DNA of 64,000 bases from Cystobasidiopsis lactophilus (GCA_001599975.1 BCIO01000003.1:2226677-2290676), one strand, 5' to 3'; counted from the first letter of the stretch, positions 23,543 through 35,018 are shown. Notes: generated by a model not told the origin, from the sequence alone. Program-made: numbers and translations.

Positions 23543-25238
23543 ATGTCGGAAGCCGCTGCCGCTAAGAAGATTGCTCGCCGGAAGGCGTGAGTGGCCGCCC
23601 ATACCTGTAGCAGAGTTCGCTTTGCTTAGCATTCCGGGGTCGTTCACAGGTTCGAGGACGTGTGGCCTGTCATCCGGACCGAGCTGCTCGACTACCTAGC
23701 GGACAATGGCTTGCCAGGCGAGGCTCAAGAGTGGTACAAGCGTGTGAGTGACTGTGCACTATAGGCCATGGCCTACAGGCGGAGTGACAGATGCCCACAG
23801 AACCTCGAGACGAACACGCCGGGCGGTTCGTGGCCCTCCATAAAATTTCAATGCCGCAAATGGGCGCTGATCCTTCATGTGGGCGTTTGGAACAGGCAAG
23901 CTGAACCGGGGCATGTCCGTCGTCGACACCGCAGAGATCCTCAAAGGCAGCGCGCTGGACGACGTCGAGTACCTCAAAGCCGCCATCCTCGGCTGGTGCA
24001 TCGAGCTGGTGCGTTACCCGTCCCCTTCGACAGCTGTAGCTCCAAGCAGCTTACGCTTCCACTGACATGCACAGCTACAAGCCTACTTCCTGGTGGCAGA
24101 CGATATCATGGACCAGTCCATCACTCGCCGGGGTCAGCCGTGCTGGTATCGAGTGGTGCGTCCAGGGTCTCTTTCCCCTTAGGTGATTGCTCCTAGCTCA
24201 CCTATTTTCTGCTCTTGGTCTCACAGGAGGGCGTGGGCAACATCGCCATCAACGACGCGTTCATGCTCGAGGGCGCCATCTACTTCCTGCTCAAGAAGCA
24301 CTTCCGCAAGCAGCCTTACTACGTCGACATCCTCGAGCTCTTCCTCGACGTTCGTCCCCTTCCGTTTTACCTTAATCTCACTGGAGATTGAGAACCAAGG
24401 GTACAACAGGTCACCTACAAGACGGAGCTAGGGCAACTCATCGACTTGATCACCGCCCCGGAAGACAGCGTCGACCTGAGCAAGTTTTCTCCTAAAAAGT
24501 GACGGTCCCTCACCCTTCATCATTGCTCTTGCGCTGATTGTCGTCGCGAACCCGTTCACAGACACCAGCAGATCGTCATCTACAAGACGGCCTTCTACTC
24601 CTTCTACCTGCCCGTCGCCTTGGCCTTGCACCTCTCTGGCGTCACCTCAGAAGCGGCCTACCAGACCGCCAACGACATCCTCATCCCCATGGGCGAGTAC
24701 TTCCAGGTGCAGGACGACTACCTGGACTGCTACGGCGACCCGGCCTTCATCGGCAAGATTGGCACCGACATCCTCGACAACAAGTGCTCGGTGAGGGCGC
24801 CTCTCCAATCAGCTCCTTCAAGTGGCTGAGATAGTTATGCCTTTCCACAGTGGAACATCAATGTGGCGCTCGCAGCCGCCACCCCTGAGCAGCGCAAGAT
24901 TCTAGATGTGCGTTCTCGTCGTCTACCTTAGAGCGCTCCTGTCTCTGATGGGCTGCGCGGCATGCACAGGACAACTACGGCAAGAAGGACTCGGAGGCCG
25001 AGGCCAAAGTCAAGGCCGTCTTCCTCGCCGTCGACATCCCCGGCAAGTACGCCAAGTACGAGGAGGAGTTCTACGCCAAGGTCACCGCCATGATCGAGAA
25101 GGTGGACGAGGCGAGCGGCGTCAAGAAGCAGGTGTTCACCGCTTTCCTCGACAAGGTCGGTCCGCTTGCCCTTTATCAGTCAACCTCCCTGCTGATTTTG
25201 GATTTCTGACTCGACAGATCTACAAGCGCACCAAATAG
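23543..25238 (+). CDS. ERG20: Farnesyl diphosphate synthase (Erg20)
   Basis: The enzyme condenses DMAPP and IPP to geranyl and then farnesyl diphosphate for sterols, dolichol and prenylation. The conserved N-terminal motif [16 protein letters not shown] appears after splicing, followed by the first Asp-rich motif [23 protein letters not shown], and the second Asp-rich motif [10 protein letters not shown] with GKIGTDI nearby. The residues just before the first Asp motif (LQAYFLVA) are bulky, as in farnesyl rather than longer-chain synthases. The end is IYKRTK, the usual fungal C-terminus. About eight introns of 50-75 nt interrupt it. Length is near 350 residues, normal for the family. A farnesylated CaaX candidate is encoded at 1.5-2.6 kb of the same window, though that is probably coincidence. 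Confidence 0.96.
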
Positions 25239-25260
25239 ACTTAAGCCAAATAGACTTAAG
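25231..25260 (+). repeat. 15-bp perfect tandem duplication across the ERG20 stop codon
   Basis: The 15-mer ccaaatagacttaag occurs twice in direct succession at 25231-25245 and 25246-25260. The first copy contains the last coding bases and the TAG stop of ERG20; the second lies in the 3' untranslated region. The protein end is unchanged. Confidence 0.95.
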
Positions 25261-25499
25261 CGACGCAAATTAGTCCTAGCATCACATCTAATCTCTCAGA
25301 GCGAGCATATCCGTTCGGCAGAAGGGGGAAGGGGCAGAGAGGTATCGTCCAGAATTCAAAAGGCTTTATCTACATCGAGGGGTTTTCGTTCAGAATGAAG
25401 GAGAAAAAAGAGAGCCACGTCGTTTTCGTTCGTTCACGGATGAAGGGGTAAAAGATGCGCGTAAAGAGAGAGCCAAATTCCAACAGAAAGTCGCTCCCG

Positions 25500-26795
25500 T
25501 CATTGCCCCAGCTTGGCTTTCAGCTCGGCCTCCTTGATCTTGGCTTCGGCCAAACGAGCCTCCAACTCGGCCAACTCGGACTTGGACCTGTCGACCTCGT
25601 CCTTCTTTCTGTTTGTGAGAGGGGCACACAGAAGTTTGAGCATTTAGTACGGCAGGGCCTGGGTGGCAAGAGAGGGCTTGCAAATTATTTACTTGAGTCC
25701 AACCGTCTGCAGGACGCTGTGTGAGTCACATGAGAGCGTGAGTGTGTAGTCACGGAGGAAGAGGAGGGAAGGGAGCCATACGAAGTCAAGAGCGAGGTGC
25801 CTTCGACTTCACGGCCGTCCACATCCTTGGCGCCACTGCAAGAAGAACAGGTCGCTTAGATGCTTCAAATCTATCAGAAGGTTCATGACTTGCTCGTTGT
25901 GCTCCTCGGCCTTCTTCTTGGCCCTGAGGGTGACAAAGGTCAGCCCACTCTTCGATGTCGCTTGCTCCGGAAACTCACTCCAAAACTCTGAGCAAAAGAG
26001 AGCAGTCAGAAGAACAACGATGTAAGACAGAAGTGGCTCACTCCTCTCCAGCGGCCTTGGACTTGGCATCGAGAATTGCTTGCTGTAGAAAGCGGTGTAC
26101 TTCATGAGCCAAAATGGCAACGGTTGTCAAGGCACCTACCCTGCGCTCTTCGTGCTCCTTCATATCACGATCCACATCCTCCTTGGTGGTGCTATTTGAA
26201 GAACAATCAGAACATGAACGCCGAGCTCAAGGCGGCAATTCTCACAGGCCGCTGCTGTGCATGACGGCGTGGTCGTGCATGGCGGCCAAAGCGGGAGCGG
26301 GAGCTTGAGCGTCAAACTTGACAGCAGAGTCGGCCGTCTCTGGGTCAAACTTGGCAGGCAAGGTGTGCTGGCGTTGAAACACGTAAGAAGGACGCTGATG
26401 ACATTGGAGCCCCTAGCCTCACCTGTCGCTGATATTCCTCCTTGCGAGCGGCAGCAGCAGCAATGTCGGCGTCGATGCCCTCCTTGGTGGTAGACCTGCA
26501 AGTGTTTCGCAAGCGACGTCAGAACTGCGCTCGGTTCGCTTTCCGCCAGAGAAAGGGCGACTTGCTGAGGGTCTGAGCCGAACATCTGCTGCTCTTCCTT
26601 GAGGCGCTGCTCCAGGTGAGGAGGCAGCACGGGAGTCTCAGTCAGGGAGTCGAGCTTGTCATCCTGGACAGCTTGCGATTCGGCGGCGCCAAGGGGAACA
26701 TTGGCTGAAGTGTCCGCAGCCTCCTCTGCCTCGTTGCTGCCAGAGCTCGAGCTCTTCTTGTGAATCTTGTCTTTGACCTTGTCGACGAGTCCCAT
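25500..26795 (-). CDS. Charged coiled-coil protein, internal TTKE repeats (unknown)
   Basis: I do not recognise the function. The start MGLVDKVKDKIHKKSSSS leads into an acidic Ser-rich region, then LPPHLEQRLKEEQQMFG, two related segments (STTKEGIDADI and TTKEDVDRDMKEHEERR), a His-containing piece (AAMHDHAVMH), AILDAKSKAAGEEVLEAKKK and a C-terminal coiled coil (ELEARLAEAKIKEAELKAKL). No membrane segment or signal peptide is present, so a soluble or peripheral protein is likely. Several introns are needed; two use GC donors (26565 and 25893) and one exon is only 9 nt (25979-25987). A shorter relative lies at 27.9-28.5 kb. ERG20 is convergent, 261 bp away. Exon borders rest on frame only. Confidence 0.65.
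25979..25987 (-). other. 9-nt microexon in the coiled-coil gene
   Basis: The exon agttttgga sits between an acceptor ...gctcag and a donor gtgagt. With it, the frame runs AAGEEVLEAKKKAEEH across three exons. There is no homologue in mind to confirm it, so support comes from splice sites and continuous charged coiled-coil sequence only. Confidence 0.5.
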
Positions 26796-27077
26796 AGTGC
26801 AAACTTGGAGGAACAGGCGCAAGCCCGTGAAACCGCCGTGCGCGTCATCGTAGGCCGGATCTCACTCATGGTTCGCGCGGCTCCTCAATGCTGCGCAATA
26901 GATCATAACCAAGAACCATGGACCCTTGCAATAATGCCAAAGGCCGGACGCTCAGCGCTTGGAGAAAGTGGAATATTGTACAATGCAAAGGTCTCGTGGC
27001 AGAAGTCGTTGAGTGGTGAGGGGGGTACAAGGATTCGATGCTGGCGTGTTGGTAGAGGGAAGAAGAAGCCGGCAAAG

Positions 27078-27661
27078 TCAAACGGATGAAGGAGGAGAGG
27101 TGGGAAAGAGGTGGCGACCGAACACGAGCGTTGCTACACCTGAGGCGGCCAGTGGCAAAAGAGGCCAAGGCCTTGGTACTGCGGTGACTGAATTGGCTTG
27201 TTTTGCTTGCTCCTGGATTGGAATGAGGTGCGTTGAGCAAGGAACGGCAAAGAGGCCAACTCACCTCTTGGCTCTTGAGGATTTCGACGAGCAAAGCAGT
27301 TTGCCCCTCTGCGATTTCAGCGGCCTTTCTGTCATAGTTGTCAAGCTGTGCGACACAAGAGTCAGATAGTGTCTAATTAACTGGTCTATTCGATTGAAGA
27401 GGGCTCACCCGTGCTGTCACCTTCTTTATCTCGCGGCCGTGCCGTGCAGACGTCGCCTGAAGCTTGACCATTTGAGCCTCGAATTGCTTCAGAAGCGCGG
27501 TCTTGTCTTCCTGTATGTTGCTCGTTAATGTGGGTCCGACAATTGGAGGTGAGATGGCCCACTCGTTGACGCTCTGTGTTCTTGCTGCGGTAGCGATCGA
27601 TTGCCTGGGTGGTGGCAATCCCGACCGCAGCAGCGAACATGACCTGCAACATAAAACTCAT
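27078..27661 (-). CDS. Coiled-coil protein with two membrane segments (unknown)
   Basis: Four exons join with all introns in the same phase: MSFMLQVMFAAAVGIATT and DRYRSKNTERQR, then EDKTALLKQFEAQMVKLQ to KKVTAR, then LDNYDRKAAEIAEGQTALL to EILKSQE, then EQAKQANSVTAVPRPWPLLP, LAASGVATLVFGRHLF and the tail PTSPPSSV. It therefore has an N-terminal hydrophobic helix, a central coiled coil, and a C-terminal hydrophobic helix. This layout is common in mitochondrial inner-membrane proteins, but location is an inference. The frame is open further upstream to an ATG at 27886, giving an Arg-rich N-terminus that could be a mitochondrial presequence. No known family was recognised. It lies between the two related coiled-coil genes on the same strand. 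Confidence 0.6.
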
Positions 27662-27896
27662 CGCCCAATTCCTGCGTTGCAACTTTGAAGCGGAGTCCTC
27701 GAAGATGGGCGGCCAGCTCACGAATTGCACTAGTGGCGCAAAGGATGTCAGGTCTGTGGATCGGAAGCAATGGGCCGCTGTAAGGACGCAGTGAAGGCGA
27801 GAAGTCAGAACACGCTCCAACGGTCGCCGAGGACAAGATTTCGCTCGAGCAGACGGCTCGCCACCAGAGCCTTGACTTGTGGTCATTGCTTCAGCT

Positions 27897-28495
27897 TCAA
27901 GGGAAGTCGGCTGTGTATATGCAGTGCAATGAAGTCAGTAAGGCCCTTACAAGACCTCGAACCGGCTTCCACAAAGGGACATGACCAATTTGCCCGTCGC
28001 CAGCCGCCTTGGATTTGGCCTCGAGGTAGACGCGCTGAAGGAGCAGACCACTTTGGGTTGGATTGCTTCTGCCTCAGACTGAGGATTCACACACCCTGCG
28101 CTCTTCGTGCAGTTTCATGTCCTCGTTCAATCGCTCCCTGGCCGCATTGACCAAGGTGGCAGGAATGCTTCCGCCACGCCAGAAGCTCAGCCACTTTCGA
28201 GCGGCGGCAAGAACCTTGGTCTGTTCCTTGGTAGAAGACCTACTGAGAGCGCGCACCAGTGAGCTCCCAAGTGCACGTCGACCAGCAAGCAAACAGAGAC
28301 TCGCAAGCTCTCGGAGTCGAACTTGGTTCGGTAGCTCTTGAAGCGTTGTTCAAGACGACGAGGGAGAGCCACAATCGTTCCAGTGCAGGAACTCGAAAAG
28401 ACTTGCTCAACCGATCCAACGTGGCTGGACATCTCGGTCTTGCCGGAAGTGGCCTTAATGTTCGTCCCCTCCTGCTGTGCTTGCGCTATCTCCAT
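27897..28495 (-). CDS. Short relative of the coiled-coil protein at 25.5-26.8 kb
   Basis: From the ATG at 28495 the first exon ends LPRRLEQRFKSYRTKFDSES, matching LPPHLEQRLKEEQQMFG of the gene at 26.8 kb. The next exon carries SSTKEQTKVLAAARKW and NEDMKLHEERR, and the third starts RVYLEAKSKAAGDG. Order, motifs and intron positions agree with the larger gene, but only one TTKE-type segment remains and the C-terminal coiled coil is missing. The first intron (28240-28304) uses a GC donor at the same place as in the relative. The stop at 27897 assumes no further intron; a GTAAGG donor near 27935 could extend the protein. It may be a diverged or decaying duplicate. Confidence 0.5.
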
Positions 28496-28670
28496 CTGAA
28501 CGCCCAACGGTGGTGGAAGCAGAAGAAGAGACCGAGTAGATGCTGAGAGGGGAGAGCACAGCAGGCACGGGCCACGGCACAGCACGAACAGAAACAGGAG
28601 GGGCGAAAGGAGAAAGTAGTGAAGTAGTGGTGGTGTCTAGGGGCCTTGCAAAGGTCATGATAAAAGTACT

Positions 28671-29733
28671 CTAGATGAGTTTGGAAACAGGGCCCTTGAG
28701 CTGGTCGTAGACGGCGTCGACGGACTGCGTGCTGTCGACCTCGATCACCCGGCCAGGCTCGAGCTTCCTGTAGTAGTCGACCACAGGCATCGAAGTCTCC
28801 ACGAAGGTGCCTGTGCGATTAGAGATGGGGGTCAGAACAGGGTAAGATCTTAAGGGAGCTTCAAACCGCACGGAAGCGCTTCTTGATGGACTCGACGTTA
28901 TCGTCGTCGCGTCCCGAGGTCTTGCCGCGTTCTAGTAGGCGGTCAAGCATGATTTCTTCTGTGCAGGTGAGGAAGAGGACGGCGGAAGATTTGCAGACCT
29001 GTTCGTTCCCAAACCATGAAGAAATGCCACCGACATTGAATAGGGAAGGAAAACGAACGGATTCGTCGAACTTGATAGCCTGGTCCATCTTGCGAGGGAA
29101 GCCATCGATGAGGTAGCGCTTCTTGCCGTGTTTGTATTCCTGTTGGGCGGACCAAGCACGAAAGCTCAGTCCATCGCCACGACGCGGTGGGAGAGAGGGG
29201 GCAACGCACAGCCGACATGGCGTTTTCGAGCAGCTTGATGGTCACTTCCATGGGCACGATGATGCCTTCGCGGATGTGGTCCTTGATCATTTGGCCATAT
29301 TGGGACCTGACATCCAGGCACGTAAGGTGGTGAGTGCCTGCCAGCTTGGCGCCTACGAAGCCTGCCAACGCACCCTTCGCGAACTTGTTCCGCGCGCAAG
29401 AGGTCTCCAGCTGTGCAGGCATCGAGACATCAAGCCAAGGCTAGCTTGGCAAAGGTAGACAAGACACGCACCGGACAAATGAACGAAGTCAAAGTCCTTG
29501 ACCAGCCGAGCGCATTGGGTGCCTTTGCCTGTTGTATCCCGTTCAATAAGCTTCCTAGACACCTCGGCATTTGATCCAAACCGAGCCTAACCTGCTCCGG
29601 GGCCGCCCAACACGAAAATCACAGTGACCTAAACAAATTCAGCAGCGCCGCATTCAGATCTCGCACTCCCGCTGGGGCGAGGGCGGCGCACCTCCTTGGA
29701 ATCAAATACAGGCGTGTCTGCGAGTTGCGCCAT
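28671..29733 (-). CDS. URA6: UMP/CMP kinase (Ura6-type nucleoside monophosphate kinase)
   Basis: The enzyme phosphorylates UMP (and CMP/AMP) with ATP in pyrimidine nucleotide synthesis. The start MAQLADTPVFDSKEVTVIFV leads to the P-loop GGPGAGKGTQC, which is split by an intron, then LVKDFDFVHLS, IREGIIVPMEVTIKLLENA, the NMP-binding IDGFPRKMDQA, LLERGKTSGRDDDNVESIKKR (lid region) and TSMPVVDYY. These match yeast Ura6 almost motif for motif. The lid is the short type. About six introns are present; the borders around 29300-29420 are not fully resolved. Its ATG at 29733 lies 6 nt after the stop of a small upstream gene on the same strand, in a good start context (gcagccATGG). Confidence 0.93.
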
Positions 29734-29739
29734 GGCTGC

Positions 29740-30014
29740 TCAGTAGTTGCGGTACTCCTTGTTGGGGATCGACCTCGAAGGCGGTTCGCTGGCCCGTTTT
29801 CTGACGACCCAGGCGAAGGCGGCGAAGGACAGGGCGAACACGGCACCGAATAGGACTGGACTGGGTGTGGTTCGAGCGCGAGGAGGAGCAGGGGGCATGC
29901 AAAGGCGTCGGAGGTGCGCGAACAAGGTTCGTGACGGTGAGTGCGCGGCGCTTGGAGGGGCAGCTCACTCTTGGTCTCAAGCGGCCTACTTGCCTTTGCG
30001 ATTGTCTGCACCAT
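29740..30014 (-). CDS. 53-residue single-pass membrane protein directly upstream of URA6
   Basis: The ATG at 30014 starts MVQTIAKASRPLETK; a GTGAGC donor and an acceptor ending ccag then join ILFGAVFALSFAAFAWVVRK and the tail ending NKEYRNY. The result has 53 residues with one strongly hydrophobic helix followed by a basic stretch. Such proteins are typical of small subunits of mitochondrial respiratory complexes, but I cannot match a family. The stop TGA ends at 29740 and the URA6 ATG is at 29733, so only 6 nt lie between them. It could be a separate gene whose transcript continues into URA6, or a translated leader of URA6. Without the inferred intron, a 61-codon frame (from 29925) also ends at the same stop. 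Confidence 0.55.
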
Positions 30015-30167
30015 TCACTGATTCTTCACCGCTCTGGACCGTGTGGTTGCTCTGGGAGTGCTAGATTGCCCACCCTAGACCGCTGCTCCTACTTGTTGTT
30101 GCGGAGTTGATCACCTTGGGTTCGGTCCTTCGCTGGTCTTGCCCTGCCAATTGCCTGCCGTCGACCA

Positions 30168-33100
30168 ATGGACTTAGCCGAAAGCCCTGGTGCTTCCAAT
30201 CCGTGGCGCTTCGTCCAGCAGGCCGCTCAAGTCGTCAAGAGCCGGAATGGCAGCGTCCTCGCTCGGGGCTTCATCCTCAAATCCGACCATTACGCTTCTG
30301 GCCGAGCGGTGGACCTTGATTTCAACCTCCAAGGTGCTCCAAACTTCAGGCCGGCGTCCCTGAATGTGAGCTGCCCGAAGCTCTTCGAAGCCTCTTCCTG
30401 ACGCCCAGAGTCCCAAAGGTGTACGCTACTGCCCAGCCCAAGGTCGGCGGCCTCCGCACCATCCTCTCCATCTTGTCTTGCTTTCCCCACGCCGCGTCTC
30501 CCCAAAAGGCCGTCTGGATCTCCACGCGAGAAGAAGTAGGTCTGAGCCAGATTTCGGACGTAGCGGCGAAATCGATCAACTCACTCTGTCGATTAACCCT
30601 TGCCTTTTGTTAGCCTCAGCTCTATATCGGCGGACGACCAGTATGTCCCCGCCCAAAAGCTTTGGCATTCACTGATTTGATGATGGCAGTACGTTCTGAG
30701 AGACTCGGAGAAGCCCTTGGACGGTCTGGCGCTCACGGACCGAGCGAAGCAACTCGAGGAGATTGAGGACCGCTTGAAGCGTGATGTTCTCAAAGAGGGC
30801 AAGAAGTGGGGTGGCGTAGTGTGAGTTTGGCCCCTTTGGGCAAGATTGAACGTGCCGCTTAAAAATAGGCGGGAGGCAGTCTGGTCCATGAAGAGCTCGA
30901 GAATGGCAGACTGGTGGCCAACTGGGTAGCTGCAGACGAAGTAAAGACGCCGCTGGAGCTGTTTGGGATGGTCAAGGCGGAAGGCTACCTGGTCGAGGTG
31001 AGCGCTTTTGAACTCGCACGTTGGCAACACTGGCTGATTACTTGGCAGTATCACCGCATTCCCATTGGCTCAACGCAAGATCCGGAAGACAATTATCTAG
31101 ACGCCTATCTCCAATTGGTGCGCAAAACTTCGACAGATGGTGAGCAGGCGTCTCCCTCAAGCCCTCCCGAGCTTTCGGTTTCTTTCTGACGCCTCCACAG
31201 CTGCACTCATCTTCAACTGCGGTAGTAAGTACTTCAGCTCAATTTGTAGCAACAATAGGCTGATTGCATTCCCCAGTGGGCTTTGTGCGAAGCACCTATG
31301 CTTCTTGTGCCGCACTGATCGTCCGAAGGGTGAGTTTGCTCAAATGCCCGCCAGTTTTGCCTTAATTGTGTGGATGTTAAGAAACAAATGATCCTGGCTG
31401 GCCAACCCGATCCTTTCCTCAGCCCGGAGAGAGCGAAGAAGCGGGCAAGCCAAAATCTTGATCTGCCCTTTGACATGGCTGATGAAGAAGGGCTCGCAGT
31501 CGATCTCCATCTCGAACCCGCACACCTTGAAGGCGCTAGATGAAGCTACAGCCCAACAGAATAGAAGCAAGGCCCTGTTACAGGTCATGGGCCTGCTCCA
31601 CAAGACGCTTCAATTTCGATCCGAAGGCGACCTCATCTCGGTTTTGGCAGCTCACCCAAAAGTGCTAGACGACCTAACGCAGGCCATCCAAGGCAACTAC
31701 GACATCATCCTTCAGCTTGTCGCCTGCCTCGAAACGGGCACGTCTTCGAAAGCCTTGGTGGATCTACTTCTGGATCACTGCGACGCCGTCATCCACCTGC
31801 GACACACCATTCTCAGGCAGCGAGTACGATATGCAAGCAATTCGATCCCGACGGACGAGAAGGCCGAGTTCTCGCGCCGTGGTCTCAAAGCTCTGGAGCG
31901 CTACTTCTTCCTGGTCGCCTTCGCCGACTTCATCGAGGGCAGCACGAAAGACTCAAATAGAAGCTTTGCGTCTTGGATCAGGGAGCGCGAGGAGGTGTTC
32001 AACATGGGCCAGAGGCTTCGCAAGGCCAAAGACTTGCGCATGTTCTCGCCCGCCCAGGATCTCTCGGTCTTGTCCCGAGCAGAAGCTGGACGATTAGCCA
32101 AGACATCTCTTTTGCTCAACAAGACAATCAACGAAGGCAACGAGCTGGTCGGGGATGAGTAAGTTGGAACGCTTTTTCCGCCCCTGCTGGCCTGACCCTC
32201 CTCCTCCCAGATGGGCAGCGATGATCGTGCTTAACCGGCGAGGCATCACCCTTCGATCAGGCACGATCTTGAAGCGAGATATATGGCCTCAAGAGATCAA
32301 GCAAAACCGGCACGCCGATAACCTCAACTTGCCTGAGCGCATACGAGGAGGTGAGCCTGCTTTGACCCTTTTGCCCGCGCGGCTGATTGCAGCCTTTGTT
32401 GGCCACAGCCATTAACTTCCGACGGATTCCTGACAGCAACCTGTTCGCCCTCAGCCAGCCCTCGGAAGCCGGCATTTCTGGTGTGCTGGAGCATGTCTGC
32501 AGCCAACACACCAACGCCACTTGGATCAATCTCAGGTGATTTCTATCTACGTCTATTTTTAAATGGCTGACAAGAAACGGTACAGAGAGGAACCTCTGGT
32601 CTACATCACGAACCACTGCTACGTTTTGAGAGAACAGAGCATGTCGCTCCGGAACCTTCGCAACTTTGCCGGCATCTCCAGCTCAAGGCTAGAGCTCATC
32701 GAAGATCGACTCAAGTCCGACATTTTGGCCGAACTCAAATCTTTTGATGGGCGTCTCTTGCTGCATGTCGAGCAAGATGACGGCTCGGTTCTCCCAGTCT
32801 GGGAGCACGCTTCGAATCACGACGTGCGTACACTGCGAGAGCTAATGGAAGAGCACGCGGCCACCAACGCGTTCAAATTTGTTCGCTTGCCACAAACGGC
32901 CGAGCGCCCGCCCGACTACGAAGACGTCAAGGACATTATCGACTTGGTGCGCCATGAAGAAGCGCTTGGCCACGACAGAGCGATCATCGTCAATTGCCAA
33001 CTTGGTTCCGGTCGAAGCACGATGGCTCTACTGGTCATCATGCTCGCCCAAAACTGGCTTCGATCGCCTCCGCACGGGGCTCTCTTCCGCCGTGGTCATG

Positions 33101-35018
33101 AGCGGCCCTACTCTTTTCAAATCATCAACAATCTCCTTCGGGTGGCCAGAAATGGACCGGAGATCAAGTCAACCGTCGATTACTTCATTGAAAAGTGCAG
33201 CGACCACATGGACCTCACGGCCTCCATCCTACAAATCAAGGCCACTGCTGAGAGTTCGCCTCCTTCAGAGCAACCAAAGCTGCTAGCAAAGGGCTTGCTC
33301 AACTTGCGCCGCTATTGGTGGCTCTGCCTGCTCATGATCTACTTCGCCGAAACGCCGGCCGACTCGAAGATCACTTTCCAGCAATTCGTTGAGGCCAGGC
33401 CCGTCTTTCGCACCCTTCAAGCCGAGTTCAACGGCGCCACCATGCATGCCCTCACCCCGTTAGGCGCCTCGCAGTCCGGCTTGGCACAGACCGACGCCAT
33501 GCAGCAGCGAATCAGCAGTCGACATGGCCGCATTCTGACCGCCCAAACAATCCTGAAGAGCGATTTTTTCAGCGGACTGCAGAAGAAGTCCTTGCCGATA
33601 CAGATCGAGGGTGCGCCCAACTACCGCCAAGTCACGCCTGCACCCAATTCAGCTTCTACCTCGCATCTCTCCGTTTTTGGTGTCGGGATGCCGACGATAG
33701 ACGGCCTCAGGCGTGCTCTTGTCCGTATGGGAGCCGATAACACTGGCAAGAGCTCGATCACTTGGACCAGCATGCGCGAAGAGCCGGTTTTGTATGCCTC
33801 AGGACGGCCGTTCGTGCTTCGACTGGTCGACGAGCCCTTCGAAAATATCGTCACAACGGGTGTCGAAGCAAAGGAAGTGGCTAAGATGGAGGCACTACTC
33901 AAGGCCGATGTGATCGCCGAGTTGGACGAAGGCGGCCAAATTCTGTTGCACGACGAGATCGACCAAGACGGTGCCTTTCAAGTGACGGGAGAATGGATGA
34001 CTGTGGATCCGGCCGAGGTTCTGACGCCGGCCGATGTCTTCCACCAACTACAGCAAGAGGGCTTCCGCGTCAACTACGAACGTGTGCCGGTCACGGACGA
34101 GCAGGCTCCTCTGCCTGGCGTCTTTGCGACTTTGGAAGAGCGCGTATTGCACGCCATCCACGCTCAATCGGACAACCTTGGCTTTGCCTTCAACTGGTGA
34201 GCTTTCACAAACTGGTGGATTCAAGCGACTGGGGAGCTGACTTGCCGCACGACAGCCAAATGGGTCGCGGGCGAACGACTACCGCCATGATTGCTGCGGC
34301 TCTTACTATTCAAGTGTTGGCGTCAGGTGGCGACATCAACGTCGTCAGTATTCCGCCTTCGCCCACCGACGAGAAGATACGGCCTCTCTCCAAAGTCTCG
34401 TGGGACTCGGAGGGCGAGAACATTTTCATCCAGGGCGAATACAAAGCCATCTTGCAGCTCGTTGGCGTGCTCTCGGTGCGTATAATTGTTTCTGGGTGAC
34501 CGCCCTCAGGCCTCATGTCGCAACAACAGAAGGGGAAGCAAGCCAAGAGACTCGCTGATCAGGCGATTGACAAGATGGAGAGGTACGCGGCCTTTCTTGT
34601 CCCAGCTGATTGCCGATCCTGAACACATGCCTTGTTGCAGCATTCAAAACCTGCGCAAGGCGATCTACGACTACAAGTGTACGTCTTTCGTATCAAATGA
34701 TCACATCTTACTGACCAATGTGCTTACAGTGCGCTACGAGGCTGCTGAAGATGGCTCCGAGAAGGAGCGCAAGCTGCTTCAGGTGGCGAGAAACTACCTT
34801 TTCCGCTACGGCCTCTTGATCGCCTTCACGGACTACCTGCTCAGCCGCTCTCCCGACATCAAGATTGGCGCGACGCAAGAGTACAGGTCGTCGTTCCCTC
34901 AATGGATGTGAGAGAGTATTTCGCTTGACATCGCGTTGAACCGCTTGCCTGAATTCGCTTGCGCAGCGCCGAGCACAAGGAAGTCGGCAGAGTCCTGTCG
35001 CGAAATGGATTTGATTGA
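30168..35018 (+). CDS. Paladin-like PTP/phytase-fold protein with three CX5R sites
   Basis: Large fungal proteins of this type carry repeated inositol-phosphatase-like (PTPlike_phytase) domains related to animal paladin. Each repeat begins with a conserved strand such as RGFILKSDHY, RRGITLRSGTILKRDIWP and RHGRILTAQTILKSDFFSGL. The loop C-x5-R is seen three times: FNCGMGFVRST after removing an intron with a perfect GTAAGT donor, VNCQLGSGRSTMALL, and NCQMGRGRTTTAM, formed across the intron after 34197. About ten introns are needed; the last exon ends GRVLSRNGFD. The estimated length is near 1,350 residues. Whether all sites are catalytic is unknown, since paladins are often considered weak or inactive enzymes. 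It is divergent from the 53-residue protein gene, 153 bp between starts. Confidence 0.88.
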
